Assembly (NCBI GenBank): GCA_017617235.1
Contig: JAFZWQ010000029.1
Location: 1 to 43,538, forward strand
Source of the DNA: Bacteroidaceae bacterium
GTDB lineage: Bacteria > Bacteroidota > Bacteroidia > Bacteroidales > Bacteroidaceae
Reading direction: 5' to 3'
DNA length: 43,538 bases
In this document: positions 18,311 to 24,801 of the stretch, one piece after another
How positions within the stretch are numbered: the stretch's first letter is position 1
Layout: the number at the start of each line of letters is the position of its first letter
Program-made: the position numbers and the translations under genes
Notes under the pieces: generated by a model
Told to the model about the DNA's origin: nothing
The model's database searches: none
Seen by the model: only the letters and a program-made list of their open reading frames with translations

Positions 18311-18810
18311 TTTTCTATCACGTTGTTTATCAGCTGCTTAATGGTCTCTTTGTCAGGTGCATCAAAATCCGTAGACCTTACAACTACGGCCTTACTGTTA
18401 TGAACAACGTAACACTCATCAAGATCGCCATGACTGAAATCCTCGTGGCGACCGAATAGTCCAGAAACTATCTTTTTGGTCTTCAGAATACTTTCGGACA
18501 TGTGCATATCGAAGTCCAAAACTACAATCTTACAGCCTTGTTGCTTTGCCTTACGAAATGCTGATTTGATACCATTCTCACTTTCAACACCTTTCCTGTC
18601 ACCCAGCTTACCGTTGATGGTATATTCGGGATTCTTGTGGCCGATTGTCAGCAAGTGCTCGTTAATAATGATGTACATATCCCCGAAACAACTAAGTAGG
18701 ACTCTAGCAACACGGATATTATCATTCAGTTCCGTTTGGTCGGCCTGTATGCTAATAAGCAAACGTTCGCCGTATAATTCGTCTATTAGGAATTTGCTGT
18801 TGTCAATCAT
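18298..18810 (-). CDS. Orphan nuclease-like protein resembling CdiA C-terminal tRNase domains
   Basis: A 170-residue protein without signal peptide or membrane segment. Residues ~58-105 (HKNPEYTINGKLGDRKG, GIKSAFRKAKQQGCKIVVLDFDMHM) match the pattern of CdiA_C-type toxins of the BECR nuclease fold: NPD-x-x-I-x-GK-x-x-x-x-K, a helix with K/R residues, then a hydrophobic strand ending in D. In known cases this domain is the C-terminal warhead of a large toxin or phage/ICE protein; here it stands alone with no delivery module and no obvious immunity gene. It sits within a segment bounded by 23-bp direct repeats. Its start codon lies 4 nt after a -7 element. The assignment rests on motif pattern only; a different endonuclease fold is possible. 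Confidence 0.5.
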   Translation of the reverse strand: MIDNSKFLIDELYGERLLISIQADQTELNDNIRVARVLLSCFGDMYIIINEHLLTIGHKNPEYTINGKLGDRKGVESENGIKSAFRKAKQQGCKIVVLDFDMHMSESILKTKKIVSGLFGRHEDFSHGDLDECYVVHNSKAVVVRSTDFDAPDKETIKQLINNVIENLRT

Positions 18811-18814
18811 ACTG

Positions 18815-18846
18815 CAAAGTTAGCGATAAACGACGAACGATGCAAG
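18815..18846 (-). promoter_or_regulatory. Nuclease gene promoter, abutting the start codon
   Basis: On the minus strand: CTTG (complement of 18843-18846), a 20-bp spacer, TAACTTTG (complement of 18815-18822), then 4 nt and ATG. The -33 box is the first four bases of the right direct repeat, so the repeat supplies part of the promoter. Confidence 0.7.
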
Positions 18847-18865
18847 TGCAGTCCCTCAATTTTTT
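18843..18865. repeat. Right copy of 23-bp direct repeat
   Basis: Identical to 18135-18157, with one extra T in the tract. It lacks the 5' arm of the terminator hairpin. Confidence 0.85.
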
Positions 18866-18898
18866 TCTCGCGTTCCTCACTTGGAACAGGAAAACAAC

Positions 18899-18924
18899 AA
18901 GGCCTGCGGGTAGCCGCAGGCCTT
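18899..18924 (-). terminator. Hairpin terminator of the surface protein/peptide operon
   Basis: An 11-bp perfect stem AAGGCCTGCGG/CCGCAGGCCTT with a 4-nt loop, 36 bp downstream of the 60-aa peptide gene, followed on the minus strand by TTGTTTTCC. Confidence 0.85.
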
Positions 18925-18959
18925 GATGTTTATGTATGGTGGGAATATGTACCTATTCC

Positions 18960-19142
18960 CTACTCGTCCCTAAAATCATCTTCATCCCACACGTCCCAGC
19001 CGTTGTCCTCTTTGGACCATGCATTGCCTTTAGAAACAGGGCCACCACCGTTTACATTAAGACTATTGAGACTATCTGCAATAAGGGATTTGATAACTAC
19101 GGTCTCAACACGAAGTTCAGGTGTAATATATGTCTTTTTCAT
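18960..19142 (-). CDS. 60-aa peptide of the MKKTYITPEL type with acidic Trp-rich tail
   Basis: A 60-residue protein: a conserved-looking head MKKTYITPELRVETVVIKSL, a Gly/Asn-rich middle (SLNVNGGGPVSKGNAWS) and an acidic tail (DNGWDVWDEDDF). I know many Prevotella and Bacteroides peptides with this head and a variable tail, but no function. No signal peptide is evident. The ATG at 19142 is preceded by AAAGGAGGG at a 6-nt spacing, a strong Shine-Dalgarno sequence that is unusual in Bacteroidota. An in-frame ATG at 19160 overlaps the upstream stop (TAATG) but would put that sequence inside the coding region. It follows the 831-aa surface protein gene by 17 bp and ends before a strong terminator. 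Secreted peptide, RiPP-like precursor or cytoplasmic factor are all open. Confidence 0.65.
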   Translation of the reverse strand: MKKTYITPELRVETVVIKSLIADSLNSLNVNGGGPVSKGNAWSKEDNGWDVWDEDDFRDE

Positions 19143-19145
19143 GAT

Positions 19146-19157
19146 ACGCCCTCCTTT
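19146..19157 (-). promoter_or_regulatory. Strong Shine-Dalgarno sequence of the 60-aa peptide gene
   Basis: TGAAAGGAGGGC on the minus strand contains AAAGGAGG, nearly fully complementary to the 16S rRNA tail, about 6 nt before the ATG. Most other starts in the window lack such a sequence. Confidence 0.7.
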
Positions 19158-19159
19158 CA

Positions 19160-21655
19160 TTATTTAATCATTAATTTCTTTCCATTTACAATATACAAAC
19201 CACGAGTGGGCTTCGAAACACGCTGACCAGCTAGATTATAAATCTTGGCATTTTCAATATTCAATTTTCCATCTTCAATATGAGAAATGCCATCTACATC
19301 ATCCTCAAAGTTGAAACTGAAGGATTTCACACCAACTCCAAGTGCATCATAATATGCCTTACAGATAGGAGCCGTTGTGCCGTCAAGGGGATAAAAGCCT
19401 GCGCCAGAAGAATTTCCAGAAAGCACATATGTAGTTGCACTTACGGTAGTATTATCGGCAAGAGTTCCGTGAAGAACATTATCATTAGGAGCTGAAAGAT
19501 CAGAACTTACAATAGACAATGTGGTATTGCCTTTCACTGTTGCGCCTTCACTCCATAGGATTGCAGCAGTCTTAGCAGGCAGTACGTTATTTTCGACATC
19601 AGTTCCATCAGCCACCTTCGAAAGTGTCAAGACATCACCAGAAACAGATGCTTTGTATGCTTTTATATTATCCGGAAGTTCAACAGCGAAGGGCAAGTAA
19701 GTAGTCGCATAAGAATCATCGCCTGCTTGACGAAGATTTACAGTATTGTAATAGGTTTCAGTAGCATGTGCACCTTCAACAATGTAAAATGCTGAAGTAT
19801 AATCATTTTTCCAATAAGGTGCTGTAGATGCTTTCTGGAAATTGCCATCTTTTGTAACTATGATATTCCCATTCGTCGTACCATCTGTCCTAGTCCCTTC
19901 AAGATAGAAGCCACCGAAGAGGTCTGCACTTGTGGGCGAACCTTCATAATTACTACTTGTTGATGGAAGCTTCTTTACACGGATAGGAGAATAGGTTGCA
20001 TTGAAACCGTTTGTCATATGTTTACCATTGCTGGCTGCAATGACAGCATGATAATTTGTGACGTCACCGTTAGACGCATCTCTTGCTACAAAGAAATACT
20101 CATTGGTTCCTGGCAGTTTGTGAGCGACGAAGAAATCTCCATAGTATGTAGCTCCTTCATACTCTGCAAGTGCAAATTCTCCACCACCATAATGATATAA
20201 GGTATAAATCTTATCGGTACTCTTTTGGAAATTTCTAAAGGTATAGCTTTTTCCTTCTACTGGGTAATTAATATCCTCGCATGCCAAATATGCATCAAAA
20301 GCTGCCGTCAAAGTTGGATAATCGGTCTCGCCATTGGTTGCATAATCATATGCAGGATCCGTTACAGTATTATAAATTGTTTGCAAATCTGTACGAGCTG
20401 TAGCAGTTGACTTCGGATAGCCAACACCTGTTTTACCTAACATTGTGCTTACATGGTTCTCTGACAGATAACTTGTAATCATATCTTCCCATTTGCCAGT
20501 GTAGGTTATTGTAATTGTCTTTGTACTAGAATTCACGCTGACAGCACTCACATTGTAATTCTCACCTGCGTCATAAGCTGTAAAATCACTAGCTGATACA
20601 GATGTTCCTGTTGCAACGACAAGTTTGCCTCCATTATAAATGTTAGGATTTACGTAACCTTCACCAGAATAGGTGATATAAGGCGTAATGCTTGAAGGAG
20701 AGTTAACAATAACTGAATAAATGTCGTAAGAAGAGGTGCTTACGGCAGTAAAACCATAATCATTACTAAAATCTGTATTTGCCCTATTATATTGGACATA
20801 AGCATTATTCAATGAATTATCCTTCTTTACCAACATGAAAGCACTTTGGTCACTTGAAATCATGGGGGCATAGCCATCATTAATAGCATATAAAGTGTTC
20901 AAACTCCATTTATACGCATCGTTCGTAACACCTTTCCATCCTAAATATTTTTGTCCATTTACATTGCGGAATGTATAATATCCATCGTCCGTGAGTTCAG
21001 CTATCCACATGTATCGAGAACTTGATTCGCTATTGGAAGTGGCAACTCCCAGACTTGAATCATTGTTATACAAGTACTGTTGAACATCTATATCAGAAGC
21101 ATTCTTATTCTTACAATAGACATAATATACTGTTCCGTCAGTTACTAATGAAGAGGGAATATATTCTTCAAAAAGATAATCAGAGCACCATGTGCCATCG
21201 TTAATAGCTACAGTATATTGGTCAAAAGTGTTGTCTGCTGTCATCTTTGTCACCATCCATCGAAGATCACTCCCTGTAGAACTGTTGCACAGTGAAACAC
21301 AAGATCCGTCTATAACATCATTGCCGAGTACAAATTCAGTCATATACCGAATATCTGTTTGTGAACCCATGGCCTTCCATCCTAATCCCTTCTTGGTATC
21401 TACATTTGAGATACGATAGTAGCCACCATAGTACTGAACAAACCAAAGATATTTTGTATCACCGGCAGAAGGGGCTGTAGTTGTAGATTTAAGAGTTCCT
21501 CCATCATTATAAATATAACGCTTCGTGGCATCCTTGCTTACAGTCAAGTAATACGTTCTACCAATTTTAGGATACGCAGAAGCATTAGGAGAAACTGCCC
21601 ACGCCCCACTGAGAGACGTAAATAACGTGAAAAGAAGTAAAAGTAGTTTCTTCAT
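19160..21655 (-). CDS. Large secreted surface protein with C-terminal sorting-type module
   Basis: An 831-residue exported protein. Residues 1-20 (MKKLLLLLFTLFTSLSGAWA) are a signal peptide. The body has two similar blocks near residues 60-100 and 215-245: YYRISNVDTKKGLGWKAMG and YYTFRNVNGQKYLGWKGV, each Y-Y-x-x-RN-V-x-x-x-K-x-LGWK, as in ricin/beta-trefoil-like or adhesin repeats. The end (IYNLAGQRVSKPTRGLYIVNGKKLMIK) is the typical Prevotella C-terminal module linked to type 9 secretion. The hinge before it (residues ~793-802) is encoded by heptamers at 19251-19278. The gene is visibly more AT-rich than its neighbours and rich in Ser/Thr/Tyr/Asn. It shares an operon with the 60-aa peptide. 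Function unknown; adhesion or carbohydrate binding is a guess. Confidence 0.75.
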   Translation of the reverse strand: MKKLLLLLFTLFTSLSGAWAVSPNASAYPKIGRTYYLTVSKDATKRYIYNDGGTLKSTTTAPSAGDTKYLWFVQYYGGYYRISNVDTKKGLGWKAMGSQTDIRYMTEFVLGNDVIDGSCVSLCNSSTGSDLRWMVTKMTADNTFDQYTVAINDGTWCSDYLFEEYIPSSLVTDGTVYYVYCKNKNASDIDVQQYLYNNDSSLGVATSNSESSSRYMWIAELTDDGYYTFRNVNGQKYLGWKGVTNDAYKWSLNTLYAINDGYAPMISSDQSAFMLVKKDNSLNNAYVQYNRANTDFSNDYGFTAVSTSSYDIYSVIVNSPSSITPYITYSGEGYVNPNIYNGGKLVVATGTSVSASDFTAYDAGENYNVSAVSVNSSTKTITITYTGKWEDMITSYLSENHVSTMLGKTGVGYPKSTATARTDLQTIYNTVTDPAYDYATNGETDYPTLTAAFDAYLACEDINYPVEGKSYTFRNFQKSTDKIYTLYHYGGGEFALAEYEGATYYGDFFVAHKLPGTNEYFFVARDASNGDVTNYHAVIAASNGKHMTNGFNATYSPIRVKKLPSTSSNYEGSPTSADLFGGFYLEGTRTDGTTNGNIIVTKDGNFQKASTAPYWKNDYTSAFYIVEGAHATETYYNTVNLRQAGDDSYATTYLPFAVELPDNIKAYKASVSGDVLTLSKVADGTDVENNVLPAKTAAILWSEGATVKGNTTLSIVSSDLSAPNDNVLHGTLADNTTVSATTYVLSGNSSGAGFYPLDGTTAPICKAYYDALGVGVKSFSFNFEDDVDGISHIEDGKLNIENAKIYNLAGQRVSKPTRGLYIVNGKKLMIK
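19251..19278. repeat. Heptamer repeat encoding a hinge
   Basis: TTTTCAA, TATTCAA, TTTTCCA, TCTTCAA. Read on the minus strand within the 831-aa gene as IEDGKLNIEN, immediately before the C-terminal module. Confidence 0.75.
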
Positions 21656-21745
21656 AGTATAATTTAGTTAGTTATTAGTTAGCTTTTTGTTAGCGCCAAG
21701 CCGCTGCCTGGCAGAAAATGGTACATAAGTACACATTCACCGCGA

Positions 21746-21776
21746 CAAAAATAGTGAAAGTCGAGCACAATACAAA
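21746..21776 (-). promoter_or_regulatory. Promoter of the 831-aa surface protein gene
   Basis: On the minus strand: TTTG (complement of 21773-21776), a 19-bp spacer, TATTTTTG (complement of 21746-21753). It leaves a leader of about 85 nt that contains a GCCAAGCC/GGC-type inverted repeat near 21700 and CTAACTAA repeats near the start. Confidence 0.75.
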
Positions 21777-21838
21777 ATAAATGGAGCAAAAATTACGTTT
21801 TTGTGAAAGATTATGGTCTTTAATGATTTTGTATTGGA

Positions 21839-22255
21839 CTAACGGTCCATAAAAGAGAATGTTCCTTTATTAATATGGTTGTCGTTCCAGATATGAAGGT
21901 CTCCCATCTTTATAACATCCATGCCTATGATGACAGCTTCGGACTTGGGACTGGGAACGCCATAGACCTCCAATGGGAGAAAATGACCAGGACATAGAGA
22001 CAACAGCAGTTTATATACGCCAACTTCCTCGTTTTCCTGTGTTACCGTATCTACACATTCCGTACGCACTGGTGACAATCCCAGTTTTTCAACGACATCC
22101 AAACCTATACAGGTTTTTGTAGCACCCGTATCAATAAGAGCATTGACAACATCTGCTAATGCCGTCATTTCCATATTAAACAAAAATGGGTCGACAACCA
22201 TCTCAAAAGAGTCGCCCAAATCCCGTTTACGCAAGTCCACCTTGAAACTCCGCAT
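21839..22255 (-). CDS. Retropepsin-like aspartyl protease (clan AA)
   Basis: A 138-residue single-domain protein. The active-site motif is ALIDTGATKTCI with D42-T43-G44, followed by the hydrophobic flap region and late IIGMDVIKMGD, the second half of the retropepsin signature (hydrophobic-hydrophobic-G-x-D). At this size the enzyme would need to dimerise, like retroviral proteases. No signal peptide is visible. The first codons overlap the 3' end of the preceding small gene by 29 bp, which implies translational coupling. Small clan AA proteases paired with a short upstream gene occur in cyanobacteria and Bacteroidota, function unknown. Substrate unknown. Confidence 0.75.
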   Translation of the reverse strand: MRSFKVDLRKRDLGDSFEMVVDPFLFNMEMTALADVVNALIDTGATKTCIGLDVVEKLGLSPVRTECVDTVTQENEEVGVYKLLLSLCPGHFLPLEVYGVPSPKSEAVIIGMDVIKMGDLHIWNDNHINKGTFSFMDR

Positions 22256-22451
22256 AAGCTTGTCTTGCTTTTCTCAACAACTCTGCCTCCTCTTCGGGAG
22301 AATGCCAACGTATGTGCGAACGAACCCCACGCCCTATCACAGAAAGGGGGTTACCTATGCGATTGGGGGACTTTACAGCAGGTGCTATATCAACAACCGG
22401 CTCATTCAGTTGCTGGATGCTTTCCTCGTCGATGTGATATTCAGTTGCCAT
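22227..22451 (-). CDS. Small protein upstream of the retropepsin gene
   Basis: A 74-residue cytoplasmic protein, mixed charge, with a helical C-terminus (SPEEEAELLRKARQAYAEFQGGLA) and a proline-rich middle. I do not recognise the family. It overlaps the retropepsin gene by 29 bp and has a consensus promoter (22489-22521), so the two form a bicistronic unit. It could be a partner, inhibitor or substrate of the protease; nothing in the sequence decides which. Confidence 0.6.
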   Translation of the reverse strand: MATEYHIDEESIQQLNEPVVDIAPAVKSPNRIGNPLSVIGRGVRSHIRWHSPEEEAELLRKARQAYAEFQGGLA

Positions 22452-22488
22452 ACCTCTAATTATTTCGAATTATTCGTTAAAGAACGAC

Positions 22489-22521
22489 ACAAAATTACGA
22501 TTAAGTAAATAAAGAACCAAA
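22489..22521 (-). promoter_or_regulatory. Promoter of the 74-aa/retropepsin pair
   Basis: On the minus strand: TTTG (complement of 22518-22521), a 21-bp spacer, TAATTTTG (complement of 22489-22496). A perfect 12-bp palindrome, CCAAATATTTGG at 22517-22528, overlaps the -33 box and could be an operator. Confidence 0.7.
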
Positions 22522-22585
22522 TATTTGGAGAAGAATTTTGGCAATAGTTCTGTCGCACGATGAAAAAAAGAGTTTTGTAAAAGAT

Positions 22586-22842
22586 GCTAACATACTAACA
22601 TCGGGAGGAGGGAATGCCGATAAATAAAGGGATGGAGGTCTGTTGCCCCTCACTTAGATACTAACATAGAAACTAACATGATGTTAACATGACACTAACA
22701 TAAAAGTAACATCGATGTTTATCCCTGATAGAAGTTGACTCAATGAAAAATGTTAGTATCGTGTTAGTATCTCGAAATAGAAACTAACATCAACGAGGCC
22801 TGTATTTATCGGGCTTCGAGGGCCGTATGTTAGTATGTTAGT
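22586..22842. repeat. Array of about a dozen ACTAACAT motifs with outer inverted pair
   Basis: Part of the gene-free stretch 22452-23170. ACTAACAT or one-mismatch variants occur in plus orientation at 22586, 22594, 22660, 22672, 22683, 22694, 22705 and 22783, and as ATGTTAGT in minus orientation at 22750, 22761, 22827 and 22835. Inner copies are 11-12 bp apart. The outermost double copies, at 22586-22601 and 22827-22842, are 8 bp apart internally and form a 15/16-match inverted repeat over 225 bp. No gene is visible within it. Confidence 0.85.
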
Positions 22843-22974
22843 TTCTTTTTTGAAAAAGACAAAATTCCTATCTTTTACTTTAGATATGTCGGGCACAAGC
22901 GCCTCTCCATCAAAGTTTTGGCATGGCTTACACAGCCTTTGCCCTTCGGGTAAGCCAAAGTTTTTGTTTTTCGC

Positions 22975-23002
22975 CGTTAGTCTTTAGCCGTTTGCCGTTT
23001 GC
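22975..23002. repeat. Heptamer tandem repeat, 4 units
   Basis: CGTTAGT, CTTTAGC, CGTTTGC, CGTTTGC. It is intergenic, downstream of rplI. A GGCTTAC/GTAAGCC inverted repeat precedes it (22924-22957), and two GGAGCG/CGCTCC-type palindromic stretches follow (23016-23060). Confidence 0.7.
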
Positions 23003-23133
23003 CAACGCTGGGCGGGGAGCGTTGTGACGCTAGAGGCGGAGCGTTGCGTCGCTCCGTCGGTAGGGATAGTAACGCTTGGCTTGTCACACAGCTGTGTGTC
23101 AAGAGGAGGGACGTGTGGCTATGGGGATAAGAA

Positions 23134-23159
23134 AAGCCCGGCTCGTGGGAGTCGGGCTT
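23134..23159 (-). terminator. Terminator of rpsF-rpsR-rplI
   Basis: A 10-bp stem AAGCCCGGCT/AGTCGGGCTT (one G-T pair) with a 6-nt loop, followed on the minus strand by TTCTTATCC, 22 bp downstream of the rplI stop. Confidence 0.85.
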
Positions 23160-23181
23160 ATCTTGTATCGAGTGGATTGAA

Positions 23182-23718
23182 TTACTCGGCAGCTTCTTCA
23201 GCAACCTCCTCAGCGGCGGGAGCCTCGACAGCAGCGGGAGCTTCCTCTGCGGCAGGAGCCTCTTCGACAACGGGAGCACCTTCGGCGATAACCTTGAAGG
23301 GAATCTCGGCAGTTACCTCCTTGTGGAGCTTAACAACGGCTACGAAGTCGCCAACGGTCTTTACGTCCTTAACGACGATCTTCTTGCGGTCGATGTCGAA
23401 GCCCAGAGCCTTGAGCTCGTCGGCAATCTGCAGAGAGTTGACAGAGCCGTAGATGACACCGCTGTTGCTGACCTTGGTAGCGATGGTGAGGCTGACGCCT
23501 GCCAGCTTGTCTGCAACGGCCTGAGCCTCGGCCTTGATCTTGGCCAGCTTCACGGCCTGCTGACGCAGGTTCTCGGCGAGCACCTTCTTGGCGCTGTCGG
23601 AAGCAATCACAGCCTTGCCAGTAGGAATAAGGAAGTTACGTCCGTAACCAGACTTTACATTCACGATATCGTTCTTGTAACCCAAGCCGATAACATCTTC
23701 TTTCAGAATAATTTCCAT
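23182..23718 (-). CDS. rplI: 50S ribosomal protein L9 with an extended acidic tail
   Basis: A 178-residue protein against ~149 in E. coli. The N-terminal domain MEIILKEDVIGLGYKNDIVNVKSGYGRNFLIPTGKA is typical L9, followed by the long central helix and the C-terminal rRNA-binding domain ending PFKVIAEG. The extra ~30 residues are Ala/Glu/Pro repeats (VVEEAPAAEEAPAAVEAPAAEE), probably a disordered acidic tail. The gene is third in rpsF-rpsR-rplI, 20 bp after rpsR. Its ATG is preceded by a full AGGAGG Shine-Dalgarno sequence in non-coding DNA, unusual for this phylum. Confidence 0.95.
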   Translation of the reverse strand: MEIILKEDVIGLGYKNDIVNVKSGYGRNFLIPTGKAVIASDSAKKVLAENLRQQAVKLAKIKAEAQAVADKLAGVSLTIATKVSNSGVIYGSVNSLQIADELKALGFDIDRKKIVVKDVKTVGDFVAVVKLHKEVTAEIPFKVIAEGAPVVEEAPAAEEAPAAVEAPAAEEVAEEAAE

Positions 23719-23725
23719 AAACTTA

Positions 23726-23733
23726 CCTCCTAC
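23726..23733 (-). promoter_or_regulatory. Strong Shine-Dalgarno sequence of rplI
   Basis: On the minus strand, TAGGAGGT lies 7 nt before the rplI ATG (rpsR stop, then TTAAAGTAGGAGGTAAGTTT). This is an exact match to the core anti-Shine-Dalgarno complement. Confidence 0.75.
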
Positions 23734-23738
23734 TTTAA

Positions 23739-24008
23739 TTATTTCATCATATCGGTTACGAAGGGCAGCAATGCCAGGTGACGGGCACGCTTAACAGCCT
23801 GAGCCACACGACGCTGATACTTCAGAGAAGTACCGGTGATGCGACGGGGAAGAATCTTACCCTGCTCGTTCAGGAACTTCTTCAGGAATTCGGGATCCTT
23901 GTAGTCGATATACTTGATACCGCTCTTCTTGAAACGGCAATACTTCTTACGCTTCGTGTCGATAGCGGGAGCGTTAAGATAACGGATTTCAGATGTTTGC
24001 TGTGCCAT
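23739..24008 (-). CDS. rpsR: 30S ribosomal protein S18
   Basis: An 89-residue protein, the normal length for bacterial S18. The conserved blocks [18 protein letters not shown] and [32 protein letters not shown] are all present. S18 pairs with S6 on the 30S platform near the 3' end of 16S rRNA. It starts 3 bp after the rpsF stop. AAGGAGGAGG lies in the last codons of rpsF, about 9 nt before the rpsR ATG, and acts as a strong Shine-Dalgarno sequence if the rRNA tail is free. Confidence 0.96.
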   Translation of the reverse strand: MAQQTSEIRYLNAPAIDTKRKKYCRFKKSGIKYIDYKDPEFLKKFLNEQGKILPRRITGTSLKYQRRVAQAVKRARHLALLPFVTDMMK

Positions 24009-24011
24009 GAA

Positions 24012-24356
24012 TTAAGCCTCCTCCTTGTTAGATTGTTTGTTACGTCTCTTCTCAGCGTACTCGGCGGCATACTTCTCGTTCTTGATGGTGAGGAAGCGGA
24101 TGACGCGCTCGTCGCGGCGGAAGTTTACTTCCAACTTCTTGATGAGTTCGGGCTGAGCCTTGAACTCGAACATTACATAGAAACCCGTAGACTTCTTCTG
24201 GATAGGATAAGCCAACTTCTTCAGGCCCCAGAGCTCTTCGTTGAGCATCTCTGCACCGTTGTCGGTGAGCAGACCCTTGAACTTGTTTACCGTTTCCTTC
24301 ATCTGATCATCAGACAAAACGGGAGTTAAAATGAAAACGGTTTCGTACTGGTTCAT
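24012..24356 (-). CDS. rpsF: 30S ribosomal protein S6
   Basis: A 114-residue ferredoxin-like-fold protein. N-terminus [45 protein letters not shown] and [15 protein letters not shown] are conserved S18/rRNA-contact regions. It is the first gene of the classic rpsF-rpsR-rplI operon and has a perfect promoter at 24405-24436. The C-terminal residues NKEEA are encoded by AACAAGGAGGAGGCT, which doubles as the rpsR ribosome-binding site. Its own leader, by contrast, is A/T-rich with no Shine-Dalgarno sequence. Confidence 0.96.
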   Translation of the reverse strand: MNQYETVFILTPVLSDDQMKETVNKFKGLLTDNGAEMLNEELWGLKKLAYPIQKKSTGFYVMFEFKAQPELIKKLEVNFRRDERVIRFLTIKNEKYAAEYAEKRRNKQSNKEEA

Positions 24357-24404
24357 AATACGTTTTTAAATGATTAAAAATTAGTTTTTTTGCTAAAAGC
24401 GGCA

Positions 24405-24436
24405 CAAAGATACGGCAAATCGGGCGAATAACCAAA
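24405..24436 (-). promoter_or_regulatory. rpsF-rpsR-rplI promoter
   Basis: On the minus strand: TTTG (complement of 24433-24436), a 20-bp spacer, TATCTTTG (complement of 24405-24412). Full consensus; leader about 45 nt. Confidence 0.85.
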
Positions 24437-24483
24437 TTTTATTCGAGTTTTTCCGAGATTAGGCCTATTTTAGAGGGTAAAAG

Positions 24484-24515
24484 TTTCGCAGTATCAAAAT
24501 TTTTATGTTACTTTG
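24484..24515 (+). promoter_or_regulatory. Promoter of the 54-aa membrane protein gene
   Basis: TTTC at 24484-24487, a 20-bp spacer, TTACTTTG at 24508-24515: one mismatch in each element. It is divergent from the rpsF promoter. Confidence 0.6.
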
Positions 24516-24557
24516 TAGCGATAATGTGCTAAAAAGAACAAAAAACACATATAAACT

Positions 24558-24722
24558 ATGAAGAAGTATTTAGGTATTTTATTGATTGTGCTCGGAGCCA
24601 TCGTACTCTTGATTAGCTATTTCGCACAGTTGGTAGACTTCAACCCCGTACAGTTCACGGGTTTGTTCCTGATTGTTGCAGGTTTGATTGCTCACATCTA
24701 TATTACGAAGAAGTCGAAGTAA
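24558..24722 (+). CDS. 54-aa two-helix membrane protein
   Basis: A short gene of 54 codons plus stop. The translation begins MKKYLGILLIVLGAIVLLIS and ends HIYITKKSK. Two hydrophobic helices (about residues 4-21 and 33-47) are joined by a short polar loop (QLVDFNPVQFT), with a Lys-rich C-terminus. The codon use is like that of neighbours, a near-consensus promoter lies 43 nt upstream, and a perfect-stem terminator follows 27 bp after the stop, so I regard it as a real single-gene unit. Similar small proteins occur in other Bacteroidales, with unknown function. Confidence 0.75.
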   Translation: MKKYLGILLIVLGAIVLLISYFAQLVDFNPVQFTGLFLIVAGLIAHIYITKKSK

Positions 24723-24749
24723 TCGCATCCGAGTAATCAACACACACGA

Positions 24750-24784
24750 AAGCGGGACAGTAACGTAAAGTTGCCGTCCCGCTT
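24750..24784. terminator. Terminator between the 54-aa gene and rprY
   Basis: AAGCGGGAC at 24750 pairs with GTCCCGCTT at 24776-24784, extended by GTAAC/GTTGC inside. A pyrimidine-rich TCTCTCTTATTTT follows. It lies between convergent genes and may act in both directions. Confidence 0.85.
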
Positions 24785-24801
24785 CTCTCTTATTTTATGT
24801 T

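Noticed and set aside
18209-18403. 64-codon plus-strand frame with a promoter just upstream
   Set aside because: It runs through the hairpin into the antisense of the nuclease gene and has no recognisable motif. It is mentioned as an alternative to a small RNA, not called as a gene.
22586-22842. Possible chromosomal origin (DnaA-box cluster)
   Set aside because: The motif ACTAACAT is unlike the DnaA box TTATCCACA, and no dnaA, dnaN or gidA gene is nearby. It is kept only as an unexplained array.
22924-22957. GGCTTAC/GTAAGCC inverted repeat as a terminator
   Set aside because: The loop is long, and it lies about 220 bp past rplI, which already has a better terminator at 23134-23159.
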